This document shows, piece by piece, positions 19,095-30,868 of a stretch of 64,000 bases of DNA. The DNA is taken from NCBI GenBank assembly GCA_030374805.1, contig JARGSG010000251.1, positions 124,001-188,000 on the forward strand, given 5' to 3'. The notes under the pieces were generated by a model, which saw nothing but the letters and a program-made list of their open reading frames with translations, ran no database searches and was not told the DNA's origin. The position numbers and the translations under genes are program-made. Source of the stretch: Gracilaria gracilis. Its lineage: Eukaryota > Rhodophyta > Florideophyceae > Gracilariales > Gracilariaceae. Position 1 is the stretch's first letter, and each line of letters opens with the position of its first letter.

Positions 19095-20741
19095 CTAATG
19101 AATGAGTCTAGTTTCTTCCTCCTCCATTAATATCGCTTTTGCCTGCACATGCCTTTTCAAAACCCAACCTAAAACATACATCAAAATGTTTAGAGTAGAA
19201 AGTAAAGCAAATGTTGGAATGGTGCAGCTTAGGCCTACACACACTTTGTGAGCGCGAACTTCTTCAGCATATGTAACCCAGGATCCAAAACGGTCCATGA
19301 GCCGTGAGGGTATCGAACTCGCCAATGACGCACTCCCAGCAGCCACAAAAATGCCAAGGATGGCGAAGTTGCGAGGAAACGTGAGTATGCCAAACCACAG
19401 CGTTACCAGAGCAGGTGATGAAACAAACCATGCACCATGGCAGAGGCCTACAAGCCCAATCGCTAGATAGATCATATACGAGTTAGCTATTGTGGTGATC
19501 GCAAGCGCAATTGAAATTACAAGTGAAGCTGTATGTAGTATATTGAACTTGAACATAAGTCGCTCCGAAGACGTTGCTCCTGTATCAAGAAGAGAACCAA
19601 AAAATAGACGAGAACTAACATTGAATGCGGAAAAGATAATCACGCAAACCCGGACATCATGAGCAACAGCGTCTGGTCGCCATTCGGTGGCATTTTGGTA
19701 GAAGCGAGAGCTTATAATGTTAGAAGCTTGAACTAACCATGCTATTCCACCACCTCCGATCAATGCAAAAAATCCCAAGCTAAGATAGAGGTAGCGAGGA
19801 TCAATCAGGACCTTTGAAAACGGTGCTTCCGATGTCGAGCCTGATCTTTCTTCGTGTCGGGGATACACTACTAAACCGGAACCAACTGGAATTATTTGAA
19901 GAGCAAGAATACACGAAAGAACGGCGATTGCACAAAGTTTTTGAATCATGTCCGGCACTGACAAAATATCCCCAATCGCAGAGGCCTGAAGCGAGATCAC
20001 AAGTAGATACGCTATGTTGTAGCAATACTGCAATCGTGTAGAGATGATTTCATCATCTGGAACAGCGGACAAAGGTATAGAGTTATAAAGTCGTGCGCGC
20101 TCATCTGTGTGGTAAGATTCAACGGCAAACTCTTCATGGTTTGGGAAGGCAAAGAGCACGGCTACCGCCGGCACAAGACATAACATAGCAGCGAAAATCA
20201 ATAGTCCAGGTGTAGAGTTCAAAGTTGGGAAGAAAGCGGCTTGAAATGCGCCAAACATTCCCGATGACGCTCCGAAGAAGCCAGAACATAGTCCAACCAC
20301 CCTTCCACGATAACTTTCTGGAAAGACAGCGGCAGCTATGGTCATACATGAAGAGTAAAGCATATAGGAGAACAAGAGCATGAGTAGGGTAATTCCAGCA
20401 ACCAGCCAAAAACATGATTCGTAGATTGGCGAGATGGCTAAGAGCGCCAAGCTGCCAAAGGTTGCTGCCAACCCGGCCGCACCCACCACCGCGGTGGCTT
20501 TAGGACCAAATCGCTCGTGAAAGAGGCCTCCAATGATTCCAAGTGATGATCCTGAATTGGCCGTGGCTATTAACAAGAGTCCTTGTTGGGAGGAAAAGTG
20601 AAGCCATTTGTTCAAACCAGGCTGAAGTGCCGGCCACCAGTACGAAACACCAGCACAAACCTGTCCAAGAAAGGCAACGGAAAGGACCAAAAATGGTCGC
20701 GCTGACGGCAGGATGCCAATTGATTCCTTTCGATTGCGCAT
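19095..20741 (-). CDS. Nodulin-like major facilitator superfamily transporter
   Basis: A 548-residue membrane protein with about twelve hydrophobic helices in two groups, split by a polar loop near residues 210-240. The N-terminal block (FLGQVCAGVSYWWPALQPGL, then FHERFGPKATAVVGA and FPESYRGRVVGLCSGFFGAS) matches the nodulin-like MFS family of plants, algae and fungi. Characterised MFS relatives move small organic ions or sugars; the substrate here cannot be predicted. A TATSSERLMFKF loop near the middle of the C-terminal half is polar. The frame extends 19 codons further upstream only from a GTG, so ATG at 20741 is chosen. The membrane (plasma or tonoplast) is not evident. Confidence 0.82.
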   Translation of the reverse strand: MRNRKESIGILPSARPFLVLSVAFLGQVCAGVSYWWPALQPGLNKWLHFSSQQGLLLIATANSGSSLGIIGGLFHERFGPKATAVVGAAGLAATFGSLALLAISPIYESCFWLVAGITLLMLLFSYMLYSSCMTIAAAVFPESYRGRVVGLCSGFFGASSGMFGAFQAAFFPTLNSTPGLLIFAAMLCLVPAVAVLFAFPNHEEFAVESYHTDERARLYNSIPLSAVPDDEIISTRLQYCYNIAYLLVISLQASAIGDILSVPDMIQKLCAIAVLSCILALQIIPVGSGLVVYPRHEERSGSTSEAPFSKVLIDPRYLYLSLGFFALIGGGGIAWLVQASNIISSRFYQNATEWRPDAVAHDVRVCVIIFSAFNVSSRLFFGSLLDTGATSSERLMFKFNILHTASLVISIALAITTIANSYMIYLAIGLVGLCHGAWFVSSPALVTLWFGILTFPRNFAILGIFVAAGSASLASSIPSRLMDRFGSWVTYAEEVRAHKVCVGLSCTIPTFALLSTLNILMYVLGWVLKRHVQAKAILMEEEETRLIH

Positions 20742-23227
20742 TTTGCTTCGCTCGGGTTCGTTCTGTTCTCGCTTTACAACCACCGTCTTATCATTCACGT
20801 CTAGCCTTCACGCTCTAGCTTCGGGAGCCCGGCTAGATTATGGTGCGAGCACGGCACATACAAGACGACAAAACGCTGGTTTTATTCGCGAATCCGGTCT
20901 CGAGGCGGTGTCGCGACTCAGCTTCAACACGTGCTTCTCGACATCAACTCCGTCGTAGACAGTGCTTCATCCGTCGGAGACAGTGCTTCATCCCGATGGC
21001 CCGAATCAAAGTTATTCTGCCGCAGTGGCGATCGCGGGTCGATTTCCTGCGCGGGACTTCTTTTGAGTCGTTACCCCTCGAAATGGCGTATACACGAAGC
21101 CGAATGTCAAAATTGCCGGAGCCGCATCGACAAGCCACAACTTTCTAATAGATTTGCGTTTTGCAATAGATACGTGTCGACCTCGAGCAAGTCTTCAGCA
21201 CAAGACATGACAAGCGCGAAAACGACAAGCGTGAAAACGATAGAAGGCTTTGTGCTGAATCCGCGGGGATTCGTACTGCAACCAAGGTCGCGAATATTCC
21301 TGTGATCGCAAACGCACACACTTCCGAGTGCTCGCTATAGAAAACCACATTAGCAGAAATTTCCAAAGCGAGTTACGGTTGCTCGCTTTCCGCGTGTCCC
21401 GAACAGACCTTCATCATGATACCGCATTGATGAAGGGTGTCGGCGATATTACAGTTCAAGACACATACTACTCGCAAACGCTGCCGCAGTGAACGACTGC
21501 GGTTCAAAATTCAATCTTGAACTTGGCGATCAGCAAAAGACTTGATCGACACAGGCTTCTATCTCCTGAATACCAAAAAGCAATCGATCTTGCCATCAGT
21601 GAGTGTGCTTCAAAGTCCTATCCTATCGTCTACGGAAGGATTCTTCGGCGACTCGCTATGAGACCTGATCACTGCTGTCTAAATGATCTTAAAGAAACTC
21701 GGTCCAATACCTGAGATGGCTTGTCCGACCATTCCATTCTGCATCCTGAAAATCAGATTCCGTCTCACAAGTGTCCAACGCTTCAGAACCGATCAAACGG
21801 ATCGGTGAGGAATCACATACATGCGAGACTCCAGGGTGAGGTAGACATGATACCGGGAAGATTGTAAAAAGGTCGGGAAGTGATTGCCTCCTTGAGAGAT
21901 TTGATTACGCAAAAGTTGCGGAGTACAACAAGTACCCAAGAAGGAGGCGGTTAAGCCTCGTAGCTTGGATGGTGCAGGAACTGGAGTCATAAACTATGAG
22001 ACTATTTGCGCTGGTGATGTCGCGAATGGGCTGACCAGTGCGAACGCAGCGATCCAGACTATCATCCAGAACAAATACTGAACCATGATGCAATGGCAAA
22101 GAGAGGAAGCTGTGACTCCAATTCCTATCTACAACTGGTATGATCATCGATGGTGACCTCTTGAGAATACAAACCCACCTTGTCCCATGTGGAGGATCAG
22201 TAGAGTAGTAGATGTAGCGCCCCCTTGATATCTAGGAACAAGCCATTCTAGGCATTTCACTGTATGATACCGTGATATCCATCTTCTTCCCCTCATCCCG
22301 AGTGCGAGACATCAATATATTAACGCCATGTTTCTAGTTTGTTTCTGTAAACGAAAGTGAGAACGGCTTCAACGCGAGCAAGAGATTCAAAGTCAGGACA
22401 TAAGAAGCTCTCTCCACTTGTGCAACTGGTGGAGGAGTTATGCTTGCTACTTGCAGAGCAGTCCATGCCGACAGTTTATCGGAAGCTCCATTACGAAGAG
22501 ATTAAGCGCGGAGAACTTCTGCGATTCACAGACCCCATGCCAATTAGGTGAGACACTTTGAGCGAGGCGATAGTGAACTCGAATCAATTGTTTTCTGCTA
22601 AATAGCAAGGAACTGAAAGAAGCCCGCCAACACTCTTTGTGATGCGAGAAAGGCTCGATCTCTTACGACCTTTTGAAGCCTGCCAACAGCCCGACTGACG
22701 CCCCACAATTGCAGAACTGAAACATGACAGATGCCACATGCACAACTTCGAAGTGCGGCCGCGCATGGGATTGACGATAAATTGATGATTGCGAACATCG
22801 AATGATGCCGTTTGTAGATCACGCTACCAAAAAATATGATCTCCCGCGCCATCTACCCAAGCAAGAGAAAGCAACCTGGCTCCTAACCACGTTGCATGAA
22901 CTTCAGCACTAACTACTTTAGAGCGTGATATAACACTGTGATCTAAGAACTCCACATACTTCTCCACATACTTCTCCACACCGGTTCCCCGTTTCATTCG
23001 CGCCCAAGGAGAGCCTTACCCCTGTATCCGAAGTGTAGGAGTGACTGCAGTGTCCTTCTTTCAAGTGTGAGCGTCTAGCCGTAATTGATTTCATATAACA
23101 TAACGGTAGAAGAGTGAACCAATTCCTGCGCGAAGAAGGCTGGTTCATGACGATATATTGAACCTGTACCCACATCTCATCAACTCCCGACGATCGCAAT
23201 CGGACCGCCACTCTTCCCGACTGCAGC
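20742..23227. other. Gene-poor region
   Basis: About 2.5 kb between the divergent starts of the MFS and SET genes. It has a short tandem duplication (AGACAGTGCTTCATCC twice, 20957-20994) and two and a half copies of ACTTCTCCACAT (22950-22982). Small ORFs at 21517-21714 and 22357-22551 have no family resemblance. It may be worn element sequence, but nothing identifies it. The last few hundred bases should hold the SET-gene promoter. Confidence 0.55.
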
Positions 23228-24712
23228 ATGAGTGCTTTTTGTACTAATACATCTCTTCCTTTGAGGCGACTTCGTCCGTACACCACACCAAAATGTGCCG
23301 TAAGCAGCTCTGAAGATGTGAAACAATCAAAACCAGACCCGACTGAGCACGAATTCAAGTCATGGGCTGCAGACAACGATGTGGTAATGAACTCAATCAA
23401 GCTAACATCTTTTTCTTCGAACTCAGAGGCGGTTGCATCACGAGGGATGGTGGCAACGTCACCTCTAAAGACTGGTGACCTGCTTGTTTCCCTCAATCGA
23501 AACCGTGTGCTGCAGGTGACCTCCCTCGACGTGAAACGCTCTCCATTTCCCGAAAAGGTATCAAATGAGACATGGAAGAAGCTGCCCTGGTATGTTCGAC
23601 TGGCTCTCCGAACACTAGAATGCAAAATGGACACACGAAAAGAGCTACATCTATGGGCTTCTCTTCTCCCTACTTCCTTTGACTTGCCGCTTAGCTGGTC
23701 AGATGAAGAGCTTGAGGAGCTTCAAAATCCTCGACTTGTTGCGGCCGTTCGAGAACAACAAAAGGAGTACAGAAAATGGTACGATATTCTTAACAAAGCG
23801 AATAATGCAATCATGCGAGGGGTGAAATACAGCGACTTTCTCTGGGCGGTGAACTGTGTCCGAAGCAGGGCGTTTCAAGGGCCTCTAGAACTTGCACCTT
23901 TCAGAGAACGTCTTCGTCTGATTATCTTTATCGCCGCTAATGTCGTGATCTGGCCTGCTTTAAATGCCTTGCCAATTGAAAACGCTTTGAACGGTAAGTC
24001 AGCGCAATTATGCTCCCATTTCAACCGAGACATCATCAGCCGTTCTTTTGTCAAACCGGTTCTAATCATTCAACATTAATCTGCTTCTATTTCTGCCACA
24101 GGTGGTTTAACTGCACTTTTTGCGTTGTTTGTGTACGACATAGTCACACCCAAGATTGTCAAAATTATTCAAGGGGTAGAACTGCAAAGGTATGCCATGA
24201 CTCCAGGTATCGATTTCTTTAATCATAACTGTCGCGTAACGGAGCAAGCCCAAGTCTCATTCGAGTATTTTGCCGACAGGTTCCAAGTGCGAAGTGGAGA
24301 AAACTACCAACCAGAAGACGAAGTGTTTATATCATATGGCTCTCAGAGTAATGACGCATTTCTGCAGTACTATGGATTCATTGAACCCAGTAATCCTGCA
24401 GAAACGTTCACTTTCGACGCAAGCATTGAAAAGATGCTAGGAGTTCCAAAAAACTCGTTGGTAGCTAGACGTGGTGGATTTGACAAAAGGATAGTGGATG
24501 CCGTGACCCGAAAGCTTGGTGGTAATAGAAAGGCAGCAGAGACCACCTTACGTGAGCTTTGTCAGGCGGAGCTCAATGCCATGGTCACAACCCTAGAAGA
24601 AGATGAAGCTGTTATACAAAAAGGACAGTTCAGAAGCAGTCGACAAGAGCTGGCGATTAGGTACCGAATAGAGAAGAAGAAGCTCATGCAAAGCATCGCA
24701 TTCTCGCAATGA
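23228..24712 (+). CDS. Plastid SET-domain lysine methyltransferase (Rubisco LSMT-like)
   Basis: Two exons, 23228-23993 and 24102-24712, joined by a 108-base GTAAGT...ACAG intron, give 458 residues. The N-terminus (about 35 residues, Arg/Ser/Thr-rich) looks like a plastid transit peptide. The split SET domain shows AVASRGMVATSPLKTGDLLVSL in its first part and PGIDFFNHN plus DEVFISYGSQSNDAFLQYYGF in its second; these bind S-adenosylmethionine and the target lysine. A helical C-terminal Rubisco-LSMT substrate-binding domain follows. Family members methylate lysines of Rubisco large subunit or fructose-bisphosphate aldolase, using S-adenosylmethionine. Which target is used here is unknown. Its stop lies 37 bases from that of the convergent J-domain gene. 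Confidence 0.88.
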
Positions 24713-24749
24713 GATTGGAGGCACCTATATATCATGAATAGCAAATCAA

Positions 24750-25616
24750 TTACTGTGCATGATTACTTGGGGCACCGTGCTTCTCGAAGTAGTCCTTTAG
24801 GACATCACGGGCTCGGCTTATTTTGATGAATTCTTCGGTAGCATCCGGGTCGGGAGTTTTGTCGGGATGAACAGGGGCACATTTGGTGCGGTATTGGGAA
24901 TTCACTTCCCTCATGGAGCTCGGCAAGGCACTAAATCCAAGAACGTTACAGGCATCCATAATCGTAAAGGCCACCTTTCCTTTCTTCTCGTTGAATTCCT
25001 CAATACGTTCCAAGTATTGTTTGGTATAGTCTTTAACCCATTCAATAGCTCCATCTGGAGCATATCGCTTGCAGAAGCCATAGCGAACACCATCACGGTA
25101 CTGTAGTTCAGTCTGAATATTTCCGGATTCGTAGTAAGTTCGCCAGTGTCCCCACTTCTTACAGTTCATTGTTACTTCATCATCCACCCAAAACACAGAC
25201 TCCGACTTGAGCCTCTGATTAGGCCAATAATGCTTCCGATATAGATAGGGCTGACCGATTGCGAAGTGAACATCAACCCGGCAAACGCCACCAATATCGA
25301 AGTGCTTTTCCTCGATAATTCGTTGATAAGGCCTTCCGGTGTGGTCAGTGAGATTTTGGAGCGTTTTGAACAATCGTGGCTGACCATTGTCATGATACTC
25401 TCTGTGACTGATCAACCTGCCGTCTTCTTCATCTGAATCCGAGTCGTCCTGGTCGGAACTGTAGTTGACAAAGACGATTTGCTGCTGCTTTCTCGTGACG
25501 ACTCTAGCGAGTTGAAGTTCTTCCAAAGGTGTAGCGTCGAGGTCGAGCTTACTTAACGACGCCTCAACAAGCTGTTGTGCGTCATTGCCCTCCTTCAACG
25601 CTTTTTCGTCCACCAT
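24750..25616 (-). CDS. Protein with antitoxin-like/MORN-type repeats and a C-terminal J domain
   Basis: A 288-residue protein. Residues about 70-200 hold repeats of the pattern G-x-W-x-x-Y-Y-x-N-G-x, for example YHDNGQPRLFKTL, GHWRTYYESGNIQTELQYRDG and RYGFCKRYAPDG. These resemble the YwqK/MORN-variant repeats found in bacterial and eukaryotic proteins. Residues about 225-285 form a degenerate J domain: DACNVLGFS, then HPDK as the Hsp70-stimulating HPD motif, then a last helix ISRARDVLKDYF. The J domain is at the C-terminus, which is less common than the N-terminal position. It may bring a partner bound by the repeats to Hsp70. ATG at 25616 is the first in frame. Compartment unknown; no targeting signal is seen. 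Confidence 0.7.
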   Translation of the reverse strand: MVDEKALKEGNDAQQLVEASLSKLDLDATPLEELQLARVVTRKQQQIVFVNYSSDQDDSDSDEEDGRLISHREYHDNGQPRLFKTLQNLTDHTGRPYQRIIEEKHFDIGGVCRVDVHFAIGQPYLYRKHYWPNQRLKSESVFWVDDEVTMNCKKWGHWRTYYESGNIQTELQYRDGVRYGFCKRYAPDGAIEWVKDYTKQYLERIEEFNEKKGKVAFTIMDACNVLGFSALPSSMREVNSQYRTKCAPVHPDKTPDPDATEEFIKISRARDVLKDYFEKHGAPSNHAQ

Positions 25617-28600
25617 CTTGCGATCGGCACGATGTCGCTTCTGGGAAGCAGGCGTCGTAGCGGGAGAAGGGAGCCAATACCCCAATGTTTTTCGATGCTG
25701 CGGTGCCGCTGTTGCAATGCAGCCGTTGTAACTTTACGTAGGCGAGAGTTAAGTACTGTTCGGTAAGTTGCCTTACCCTTGGCGGGTCGGAGGATGGGAA
25801 CGTGGGCGATGGATGCGCAGAGGAGTTTGAGGGCGAGAAATGAAAGGTGAATTATAACCGAGCTCAAAGATCTGGTCGCTGAATGGTCAGAGGCGGTCAG
25901 TTGAAAAGCCTGTGATCCGCTCAACTCCACAAATTGCCCCTCATAAATTTGTCGAAAAATCTCGATCGGCCAATAGGCCAACCGATGCCACCATTTGATG
26001 TGTTCATGAAGTCAAAAGCGATTATAAATTTAACAAGAACAACTCGTTGCTCTTCTGCTGTCCTGCTCCGCTTGGAGCGGACCGTTCTCCAATACACAGC
26101 CGCTGCTGTAAACCAGAGGCGCTTACTGCCGACACCGGTCTGACACGTTGTTAAGGCCCCCTCGTCACGCTTTAAATAAAGTCATCATCATCATCATTCT
26201 TCTCTCTCGCTTCCGCCACGAGGGCGCATGCGATTCGCCTTCTCGTGGTGTGCCTGAGACTTCACTTCTGGGAAGCGAAACGGATCTGCACTACCCCTGG
26301 TAGCTACTGTACTACTCAGTAGCCCACTATCTTCGGGTCTCCGAAGGAGGCCAACACTTCTCGAGGTAGTGTTAGATGCAGGTGTAGATGAAAAGTATAT
26401 CTAGAGCTCTGGATTTCAAAACACCCTCTTCTTTTTCGTGTTGATGGACAGAATCACCGCTTGCGTCTATAGAAAACTCTGAAGCGTAAGACCTGGAGAA
26501 TAATAATGAAGACAGAACTATTCTATACTCTCTAACTAAATGAATATATTCTACACGAGTTCTGTTCTTCGAACGAATTGCTTATGATAATTGATTCCAT
26601 CCCCCTTCAGATATCGTCACAGGAAAACTTTCCTTCTCGCTGTAGATTAACGTCTTGGTAGCTTCCTTCGTCATCGGGGAAGAAAGAGTCTTTGTTCAAG
26701 CCATTTTCCCGAAGCTTCTTGAAAAGTGTCCACTGTTCAAGCTGTTTGCAACATTTCCTTCTAGTAGAAACTAGCTGTCGAGCTAGTAACGGCTATTGAT
26801 ATTTTGAGATATTGACAGTGCGATTGGCAAGATGGTATCTATAACCACCAACGACACAAGATGATGAACGGCTGTTCGCCGTGAAAATCTTCTAGGATAT
26901 ACAGTATCTTTGACATCGGCCCTGTTGAGATGCAAAGGACTGGGGGTGTGATGTTAACCATCCCTTACACAGTTCGTTTTCTAGTTCAGTCCCCCCCCCC
27001 GCCCAAGGCAGGGGCGGGGTTTAGGTCTAAACAAAATATTGCTCGTTGAAAGTTTAGAAACTAGAGGGTTTAGGGGATCAGAAGTCTCTAATTCAGTACG
27101 TCACACCGCGTTGTGGGCACGAAGAATATTAGTATCGATGCATTACATCTACGACTCCATGGTACCGCTTGCACCCTTGTACAGGGAAAGTGGGCAGTCA
27201 CTTACCGCAATCGCACCACGTTGACGTATTTTTGGTAATGGTAAAAGCTGGATATTCTGGATCCATTGCAAATGACAATGTAACCATGAACGTTCGGTCT
27301 GTCCAAAAATCGTGTTGACCATGTCACTGATATAGTGGCATGTTAGTGTCTCTGGCTTCAAGCTACCCTTTTCAATGGACAGTTTAATGAGGGTCACGAA
27401 GTATTCTTTGCCAGTTGCGGTTAGACGATGGTCGTTTATGCCCTGAGAGCTGGAACTCGTAAAAGGTAACGATAGTTTCACTCTATCTCTGAGAGACACG
27501 TCAAAGAAGCAGGTGAGAACAAACTGGCAAAAACGGGGATTAGTTGCTTGGCAGTAGCTGTCAAGGTGCCTCACGCAAAAAGCGGTACTGAGAAGACTTG
27601 GCTTACAAGACGTACTAAACTGAAACCGTACGAACCCTGATAAACGGGAAAGAGCACAATGCAGGTCTTCTGTCCCGAAAAAAAGGGCACCATATTACCA
27701 TAATTGGCTGTAGGCTGCACGCGAGTATCAATGGCTGAGCCAAGTCGGACGTTGTGGCAACCCACGCAAAACAGAGGTCGTGTTACATCAGAAGAATTCG
27801 CATCAATGTTCTCCAAGTCGAATCTTTGCAAGTGACGAGTATTCCGCAGCTCGAAAAAGAGCACTCGATGTGGGGGATCGTCAGCAGCGTGCCTTTAATG
27901 TAGCCATCTATAAATAAATTCAAGCAACGTTTACAAGGGTAAAGGGTTTGCGGCGCAAACTTTGCGCTGGTTCCAGTGTAATAACAAACAATCCGATGCT
28001 CTCATTGATCGAATGCCATCGATGGACGAGTCGAAACTTTTAGACTAGTTGCACGACGTTCTTACAATAGCTTGTCAGGAGCACAGCAATATCCTAAGGT
28101 ATGCATCAGCATCATGCTGTTGATTTATCCGCGGGGATGGTAGAATACACGCTCATTTCTGTGGATCCACGAGCCCACCGCCAAACAACGGTGAGAGGTA
28201 TGTCGATGTACGGCTCGGATTTTGTGCTGCATTCATGTTAGAAGCAGCTGTGGACCTACATGGGGTTACTGGGTCCGCACTATGCTCAACGGCACCGGCT
28301 GCGGCAGTCGCAACGACGGTGCTCTCATGCGTTTGCCCGGAGAGTCCTGAGACCGGGCTCTTTATGGTTGAAAACAAGCTGCCATCGGCCCGAAGTCTCT
28401 CAAGGCAGTCGGAGACGCTCAATGCAGCGGGCCTGGCGCAAAAACGGACACCTCTGTCTCTCAAATGTGGCCAACGACGGTGATGAGTCCCCGAAACACC
28501 CCTCAAACGTCAGCGTCAGCAAGCCAAAATAAACAAAATAACTGCCATAGGGGCGCGCTCCACAATTCGCAACACACTCCGGACCGCGCGCGATGTCATC

Positions 28601-28815
28601 CGTGTGCTCGATGTTCTTTCGCATCAGCAATACGTGTCCTGCTACGGTGTGCCACTTCCCATCGCGTAGATAGTAACGACCGCAGAGCGCTTCCCCACTG
28701 CTCCAACGGATTCCCTCCCTTTTCCTTTGCCACCACCAAAGCCAAGCTTCGATAGCTTCTTCCAGCTTCGACGCACCCCGACCAATTAATCACTTCTCGA
28801 CTTCCCTCATTAACA
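25617..28815. other. Gene-poor region with a possible LINE tail and broken ORFs
   Basis: About 3.2 kb. At 26140-26193 a stretch AATAAAG is followed by a TCATCATCATCATCAT array, like the 3' tail of some LINEs. A C run of eleven bases or so stands at 26991. Two adjoining minus-strand frames at 27149-27864 are listed separately. Bases 28100-28815 are probably the promoter and leader of the V-ATPase gene. Confidence 0.55.
27149..27864 (-). pseudogene. Possible broken gene of unknown family
   Basis: Two consecutive minus-strand frames, 27571-27864 and 27149-27574, each have protein-like composition (LFCVGCHNVRLGSAIDTRV in the first, LTATGKEYFVTLIKLSIEKG in the second) and follow one another without a gap but out of frame. 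Neither starts at a clear ATG with a leader and neither matches a family I know. Most simply this is a degraded gene or mobile-element piece. An intron could also join them. Confidence 0.35.
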
Positions 28816-30868
28816 ATGGGACTTGGTGGATCAGACGGTGTCTCCGCCATGAAGATGGGCGTTGTGCGTCAGGTCGCAGGACCTGTCGTAACCGCCGATG
28901 AAATGGACGGTGCTGCCATGTACGAGCTTGTCGCCGTGGGACATCTCAGACTCCTCGGCGAAATTATTCGTCTCGCTGGCTCATCCGCCACAATCCAAGT
29001 GTACGAGGAAACGGCCGGTTTGACGGTCGGCGATCCAGTTGAAAGAACCGCCGCTCCACTTTCTGTTGAGCTTGGTCCGGGTCTTGTTGGGGACATTTTC
29101 GATGGTGTGCAGCGTCCTCTTGAGAAGATTGCTATCAGAACCGGCGATATGTTCATTCCTAGAGGAGTTTCAGTTCCTGCCCTTGACCGCTCAAAAAAGT
29201 GGGACTTCACTCCCAACCCCGATTTTGCTATTGGTGATGAAGTCACTGCTGGAGACGTTTATGGTACCATTCCGGAAACCGAACTCATCCTTCACAAGCT
29301 TATGGTTCCTCCGAATCAGATGGGCAAGATCACCTGGATTGCTCCGGCTGGTGAGGTAAGTTACGATCAGCGCCAAAATGATTTCGTTTAGGATTCTGTT
29401 GTTTAGATCACTGACGCGTCCCCTTCTTGCAACATATCAGTACACAATTGAAGAAACCATGATCAAGCTCGAGTTCAACGGAGTCGAGAAGCCATTCAAT
29501 ATGATTCAGAAATGGCCTGTTCGTCAGCCCCGTCCGGTTACCGAGAAGCTGCGAGCCAATACCCCGCTCCTCACCGGACAGCGTGTCCTCGATGCGCTTT
29601 TCCCTTCTGTTCAAGGTGGTACTTGTGCCATCCCCGGTGCTTTTGGATGCGGAAAGACTGTCATTTCTCAGGCGTTGTCGAAATTCTCTAATTCTGACTG
29701 TATTGTCTACGTCGGATGGTAAGTTGCGATTGCTACAATATCGTTGAATTGTTCAGGTTTTCTTTGTCGATAGCCACTAAGGGGTGACTTCAGTATCTCC
29801 ATTACTAACTACAAGTGTTCATCTCCCTAACAAAACAGTGGTGAACGTGGAAATGAAATGGCTGAGGTGTTGAAGGATTTCCCGGAACTAACCATCAAGG
29901 TCAACAACAAAGATGTTTCCATCATGAACAGAACTTTGCTCGTTGCTAATACTTCTAACATGCCTGTCGCTGCTCGGGAGGCTTCTATATATACAGGTAT
30001 TACTATCTCCGAGTACTTCAGAGATATGGGAATGAACGTGGCTATGATGGCTGATTCCACATCCCGCTGGGCTGAGGCCCTTCGTGAGATTTCTGGTCGT
30101 TTGGCGGAAATGCCTGCTGATTCTGGCTATCCTGCGTACCTTGCAGCTCGTCTTGCTTCTTTCTACGAGCGTGCTGGAAAAGTGAACTGCATTGGGGGTC
30201 CGCACCGTGAAGGCTCTATTACGATTGTCGGTGCTGTGTCCCCGCCAGGAGGCGATTTCTCTGATCCTGTAACCAGTGCTACACTGGGTATTGTGCAAGT
30301 GTTCTGGGGTCTTGACAAGAAACTCGCTCAGCGCAAGCATTTCCCATCCGTGAATTGGCTCATTTCCTATTCGAAATATCAAAAGGCGTTGGAGACGTTT
30401 TATGAAGCAAATTACCCCGAGTTTGTTGTCTTGCAACAGACTGTTCGTGAGATTTTGCAGAAGGAAGACGATTTGATGGAAATTGTGCAGCTTGTTGGTA
30501 AGGATTCCCTGGCAGAGGTCGACAAGATCACACTGGAAACTGCGAAGTTCATTAGAGAGGATTTCTTGGCCCAGAATTCTTTCACATCATACGATCGCTA
30601 TTGTCCATTTTACAAATCCGTGCTCATGTTGAGAAACATGATCGCTTTCCATACTTTGTCTACCAACGCCATCGAATCGACATACAATTCTGAAAACAAG
30701 GTTACTTGGGCACTTATTAAGGAAAGACTAGAGGCGGGCAAACTGATGACGAAGCTTAGTGGCATGAAGTTTATTGAACCTACGGATGAAAAGGAGGTGC
30801 GGGCAGAACTTGATGCCACCCACGAAGAGCTCACTGCCGCTTTCCGTGACATTGAGGATCTTGCCTAA
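28816..30868 (+). CDS. V-type H+-ATPase catalytic subunit A
   Basis: Three exons, 28816-29355, 29441-29718 and 29839-30868, with GTAAGT donors and CAG/CAG acceptors, encode 615 residues, the usual length. This is the ATP-hydrolysing A subunit of the V1 sector that acidifies vacuoles and endosomes. Seen: the N-terminal barrel ([15 protein letters not shown]), the A-specific non-homologous region (residues about 125-180, with [24 protein letters not shown]), Walker A GAFGCGKT (247-254), the [13 protein letters not shown] stretch formed across the second splice, and [11 protein letters not shown]. The second intron sits within the conserved YVGCGERGNE motif. ATG at 28816 is followed closely by the conserved barrel. 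No regulatory signal is obvious. Confidence 0.97.

Noticed and set aside
26991-27080. C run followed by TTTAGGTCTAAAC and GGGTTTAGGGG, thought of as telomeric repeat
   Set aside because: Only single telomere-like words occur, not a tandem array.
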